A stretch of 64,000 nt of DNA, taken from positions 1-64,000 of the forward strand of contig JAIEQJ010000005.1 in the NCBI GenBank assembly GCA_019747815.1, in the 5' to 3' direction. This stretch comes from Hyphomonadaceae bacterium. Its GTDB lineage: Bacteria; Pseudomonadota; Alphaproteobacteria; Rhizobiales; Hyphomicrobiaceae. The translations under genes and the position numbers were made by a program. Shown here in pieces: positions 61,649 through 64,000 of this stretch. Position 1 is the first letter of the stretch, and each line of letters begins with the position of its first letter. The notes beneath the pieces were generated by a model. That model had not been told where the DNA came from. It did not search any database and saw only the letters and a list, made by a program, of their open reading frames with translations.

Positions 61649-62071
61649 ATGACGCTTCTCCCCCGTCTTGCCGGTCTGCTTCTCGTTCTGGGTATTGCCG
61701 GCGGCGCCGCGGCCCAACTGCCATTCCCTCTGCCGGGTCAGCCAGAGGCCGACCTGAGCAAGCGGCCGCAGTGCACCAAGAATTATCTGAAGTCGGTCGA
61801 TCAGCAGATTGCGATGCTGGGGAAATTCCGGTCGGCCGGTCCCGAGGCCGTCGGTCAACTCTGCTCCCTGATCGAGTTGGGTAGCGATTGGCTGGGTGGC
61901 GAACTGCCGGACAGCACGCGCAAGCAGCTCAAGGACATGCTCGGCGTCGATGTGGACCTTCGCTACATCAAAATGCAGTGCCGTGTCGGCCAGGGCAATC
62001 TCGATCGCGAGCTGATGACGCGGCTCGGTTTTCTCAAGTCTGAGCTGGTGCGCTGCAACGACACGATCTAG
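61649..62071 (+). CDS. Exported protein of unknown function
   Basis: This protein has 140 residues with a signal peptide (RLAGLLLVLGIAGGAAAQ, cleavage after AAA). The mature part has a Pro-rich start (LPFPLPGQPE), then a helical domain with four cysteines (PQCTKN, GQLCSL, KMQCRV, VRCNDT). I do not recognise a family. A GGAGG ribosome-binding site lies about 9 nt before the ATG. It is followed by another exported protein gene in the same direction 115 bp on. Confidence 0.65.
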   Translation: MTLLPRLAGLLLVLGIAGGAAAQLPFPLPGQPEADLSKRPQCTKNYLKSVDQQIAMLGKFRSAGPEAVGQLCSLIELGSDWLGGELPDSTRKQLKDMLGVDVDLRYIKMQCRVGQGNLDRELMTRLGFLKSELVRCNDTI

Positions 62072-62186
62072 ACCGCCTGGCTCCATGGGCCATCACCACA
62101 TCTTGTAGGGGCGGTGCCTCGACCGCACGCGGCCTTACCGCCTATCCTGGAGACTGTCGGCATCCAGGCCACAGCGTGAGGATATC

Positions 62187-62930
62187 ATGCTGAAACGGAC
62201 GACCGCACTGCTCGTTGCCCTCGTTGCAATAGTGGCGCTGGTTTGTGTCAGTGCGCCCGCCCGTGCTGACGAGGGGGATGTCGATCTCCTGCTTGTGCTG
62301 GCGGCTGACGTCTCGCGCAGCGTCGACGATGCCAAGTTCAAGCTGCAGCGGGAAGGTTATGCGGCGGCCATCGTCGACCCTCGCGTGGTGCGGGCCATGA
62401 CGGGCGGCCCCAAAGGCCGCATTGCGCTGGTCTTCATCGAATGGGCGAGCGAGTGGGAGCAGAGGGTCGTCGTCGATTGGACGATCATCGCCGGCGAGCG
62501 TGATGCCCAGGCCGTATCAAATCGCGTGCGCGAAGCCGAGCGCTCTTACCGGGGCCGTACGTCAATCAGTGCGGCGATCGACTTCTGCATGGGTGTGCTG
62601 GCCCGCAGCCCATTCCAGGCTAACCGCAGCGTCATCGATGTTTCCGGCGACGGCACTAACAACAGCGGGCGCGAGGTTACGTCCTCGCGCGATGAGGCCA
62701 TCGCCAAGGGTGTAACGATCAACGGCCTGGTGATCCTGAGCGAGGTGCCTCTAGCCACCAATCCGTCGCACACGCACCCGCCCGGTGGCCTCACGGCTTA
62801 TTACGAGAACAATGTTATCGGCGGTCCTGGCGCATTCGTGGTCGAGGCCGAAAATTTCGAAGCGTTCGGTCAGTTGATCATAAGCAAGCTGGTCAAGGAA
62901 ATCGCCGAGCTGACGCTCCTGCGCCGGTGA
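62187..62930 (+). CDS. DUF1194 / VWA-like exported protein
   Basis: This protein has 247 residues with a signal peptide (LVALVAIVALVCVSAPARA, cleavage after ARA). The mature part is a von Willebrand A-like domain of the DUF1194 type: VDLLLVLAADVSRSVDDAKF contains the MIDAS D-x-S-x-S, and later parts are IALVFIEWASEWEQRVVVDW, RTSISAAIDFCMGVL, and VIDVSGDGTNNSG with the second metal-ligand Asp. It should bind Mg2+ and a protein ligand in the periplasm; its role is unknown. Confidence 0.85.
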   Translation: MLKRTTALLVALVAIVALVCVSAPARADEGDVDLLLVLAADVSRSVDDAKFKLQREGYAAAIVDPRVVRAMTGGPKGRIALVFIEWASEWEQRVVVDWTIIAGERDAQAVSNRVREAERSYRGRTSISAAIDFCMGVLARSPFQANRSVIDVSGDGTNNSGREVTSSRDEAIAKGVTINGLVILSEVPLATNPSHTHPPGGLTAYYENNVIGGPGAFVVEAENFEAFGQLIISKLVKEIAELTLLRR

Positions 62931-63288
62931 ATGGGTGTCTGTGGATCGGCGTGGAAACTGCGTTCCTTCTCTCCATCCCTGTCTAGATCAGCCTTTCCGT
63001 CTTAGCAGGCAGGGGGCAATGCGTTCTATGTCATCGTCTTTTCATAGGATAGCATCCTTATTTGCCTAGTCGTATTGCCATTCCATAGGAAATATTTCTA
63101 TTTATCCGCTGCCGGGTCCGCATGCTCAGGCTTGGTTCTCGACCATTCCCCGCGCTTCTGCGCCTGTACTGCGGACGCTTTGTTTTCTCTTTGGGAAATA
63201 ACGACTTATGGGTTCCAAAGTCAGTGACCTCGAAGGTGGGCGATCCGGACGTCATCGTTGCGGGAGCGCAGGCTCCACCCCGAGCCCT
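62931..63288 (+). promoter_or_regulatory. cysG: AT-rich control region upstream of cysG
   Basis: This is 358 bp, clearly lower in GC than the neighbours. TTCATAGGAT (63041) and TTCCATAGGAAA (63081) form a direct repeat of the core CATAGGA, 41 bp apart (about four turns). GAAATATTTC at 63089-63098 is a perfect palindrome overlapping the second copy. This looks like the binding region of a regulator of the siroheme gene. No separate gene is visible; an in-frame ATG at 63208 would extend CysG by 27 unconserved residues. Confidence 0.5.
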
Positions 63289-64000
63289 ATGAAGTATTTT
63301 CCGGTGTTTGCCGATCTCGACACCGCCAGCGTTGTCATCGTGGGTGGCGGCGAGCAGGCTGCGCAGAAGGTGCGGCTGCTGCGCAAGACGCGGGCGCGCA
63401 TCACCGTTATCGCCGAAACAGTGACTGACGAGCTACGCGACCTTGCCCAACAGGGCGCGATTGCAATCGCCATGCGTGCGTTCGCCGCCCGTGATCTTGA
63501 CGGTCAGCGCTTGGTCTATGCCGCCAGCGGTGACCGCGCCATGGACGCCGCGGTCTCGCAGGCCGCCCAGTCTCAGGGCATTCCCGTCAACGTGGTCGAC
63601 GCTCCCGAGCTTTCCACCTTCATTACCCCTGCCATTGTCGATCGCGCTCCCGTTACGATTGCCATCGGCACGGAGGGTGCTGCGCCGGTGCTGGCGCGAG
63701 AGATCAAGACCAGGCTGGAGAGCTGGCTGCCGGCCAACCTCGGCCTGCTCGCGGCCCGGGCGCAGGCCCTGCGCTCCCTCGTCGCCATCAGCATCCCTGA
63801 TGGCCGCGCCCGCCGCCGCCTTTGGGAGCGGCTGCTGCAGGGGCCGTTCCGCCAGGCGGTTCTGCGCGGCGCCGAGGCCCAAGCAGATCACATCTTCGCT
63901 GCGGAGATTGAGGGCTCCCGGGAACCGGCAACCGGCCGCGTCTCGCTCATCGGCTGCGGCCCCGGCGATCCAGACCTTCTCACGCTCAAGGCTGTGCAAC
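63289..64000 (+). CDS. cysG: Siroheme synthase CysG, 5' part (cut by window end)
   Basis: 237 residues are visible from the ATG at 63289. The N-terminal NAD-binding sirohydrochlorin ferrochelatase/dehydrogenase domain has VVIVGGGEQAAQKVRLLRKT and YAASGDRAMDAAV. The dimerisation segment follows (APELSTFITPAIVDRAPVTI, GTEGAAPVLAREIKTRLESW). At the window edge the uroporphyrinogen methyltransferase domain starts (VSLIGCGPGDPDLLTLKAV). The complete protein should be the trifunctional CysG of about 460-480 residues, making siroheme for sulfite or nitrite reductase. Confidence 0.93.
   Translation, partial: MKYFPVFADLDTASVVIVGGGEQAAQKVRLLRKTRARITVIAETVTDELRDLAQQGAIAIAMRAFAARDLDGQRLVYAASGDRAMDAAVSQAAQSQGIPVNVVDAPELSTFITPAIVDRAPVTIAIGTEGAAPVLAREIKTRLESWLPANLGLLAARAQALRSLVAISIPDGRARRRLWERLLQGPFRQAVLRGAEAQADHIFAAEIEGSREPATGRVSLIGCGPGDPDLLTLKAVQ

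Noticed and set aside
1-64000. Search for tRNA and rRNA genes
   Set aside because: No T-loop GGTTCGANTCC with matching acceptor arms and no rRNA-like sequence was found by eye in the intergenic regions.

Overview
This window is high-GC DNA (by eye about two thirds G+C) from an alphaproteobacterium, most likely of the order Hyphomicrobiales (Rhizobiales). Pointers are the htpX-rsmB-heparinase-purH neighbourhood, the 180 kDa type NAD-glutamate dehydrogenase, an extensin-like protein, a tripartite tricarboxylate (TTT) transporter with a Bug-type binding protein, egtBD, and a relic of a MobF relaxase. The genus cannot be fixed from the sequence. I saw no tRNA, rRNA or CRISPR array.

0-11 kb is an accessory region. 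It starts with small exported His/Cys-rich proteins around a cation-diffusion transporter, which looks like a metal-handling cluster. It continues as a graveyard: an antitoxin relic, a frameshifted His-rich gene, a MobF relaxase pseudogene, an ORF-less group II intron relic with a recognisable 34-nt domain V, an acetyltransferase fragment, and IS-like ends. An intact epoxide hydrolase, a frameshifted PEP-mutase-family gene and a MarR regulator with two palindromic operators lie between two copies of a 62-bp repeat in inverted orientation. A DUF411 copper-type protein with a Cys-rich exported partner closes the region.

11.2-22.8 kb holds two divergent operons. On the minus strand, egtB-egtD (ergothioneine synthesis) is followed by a two-gene ABC transporter whose permease is fused to its substrate-binding domain, the architecture of the ergothioneine importer EgtUV. 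On the plus strand, aminotransferase-hyuA-hyuB-aminotransferase form a tightly overlapping catabolic operon.

22.8-44.4 kb is mostly core: extensin-like protein, HtpX, RsmB, heparinase II/III, PurH, GNAT, NAD-GDH, a carboxymuconolactone-decarboxylase-type protein, an orphan ParA, a flavin reductase, small membrane proteins, an EamA exporter, an autotransporter preceded by a 15-bp tandem repeat, an orphan propeptide-like protein, a YdjM-like membrane protein and a second CDF transporter.

44.5-58.0 kb is one long IclR-led catabolic operon: zinc alcohol dehydrogenase, exported RidA, a three-polypeptide molybdenum hydroxylase with unusual gene boundaries, a complete TTT transporter, a Gfo/Idh/MocA oxidoreductase, an alpha/beta hydrolase and an IolD-like ThDP enzyme. 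The substrate is unknown, and this is the best candidate here for an undescribed pathway.

58.1-64.0 kb carries a peroxiredoxin, an HtrA-like protease with a heat-shock-like promoter matching that of htpX, an aldehyde dehydrogenase, two exported proteins and the start of cysG, cut by the window edge.
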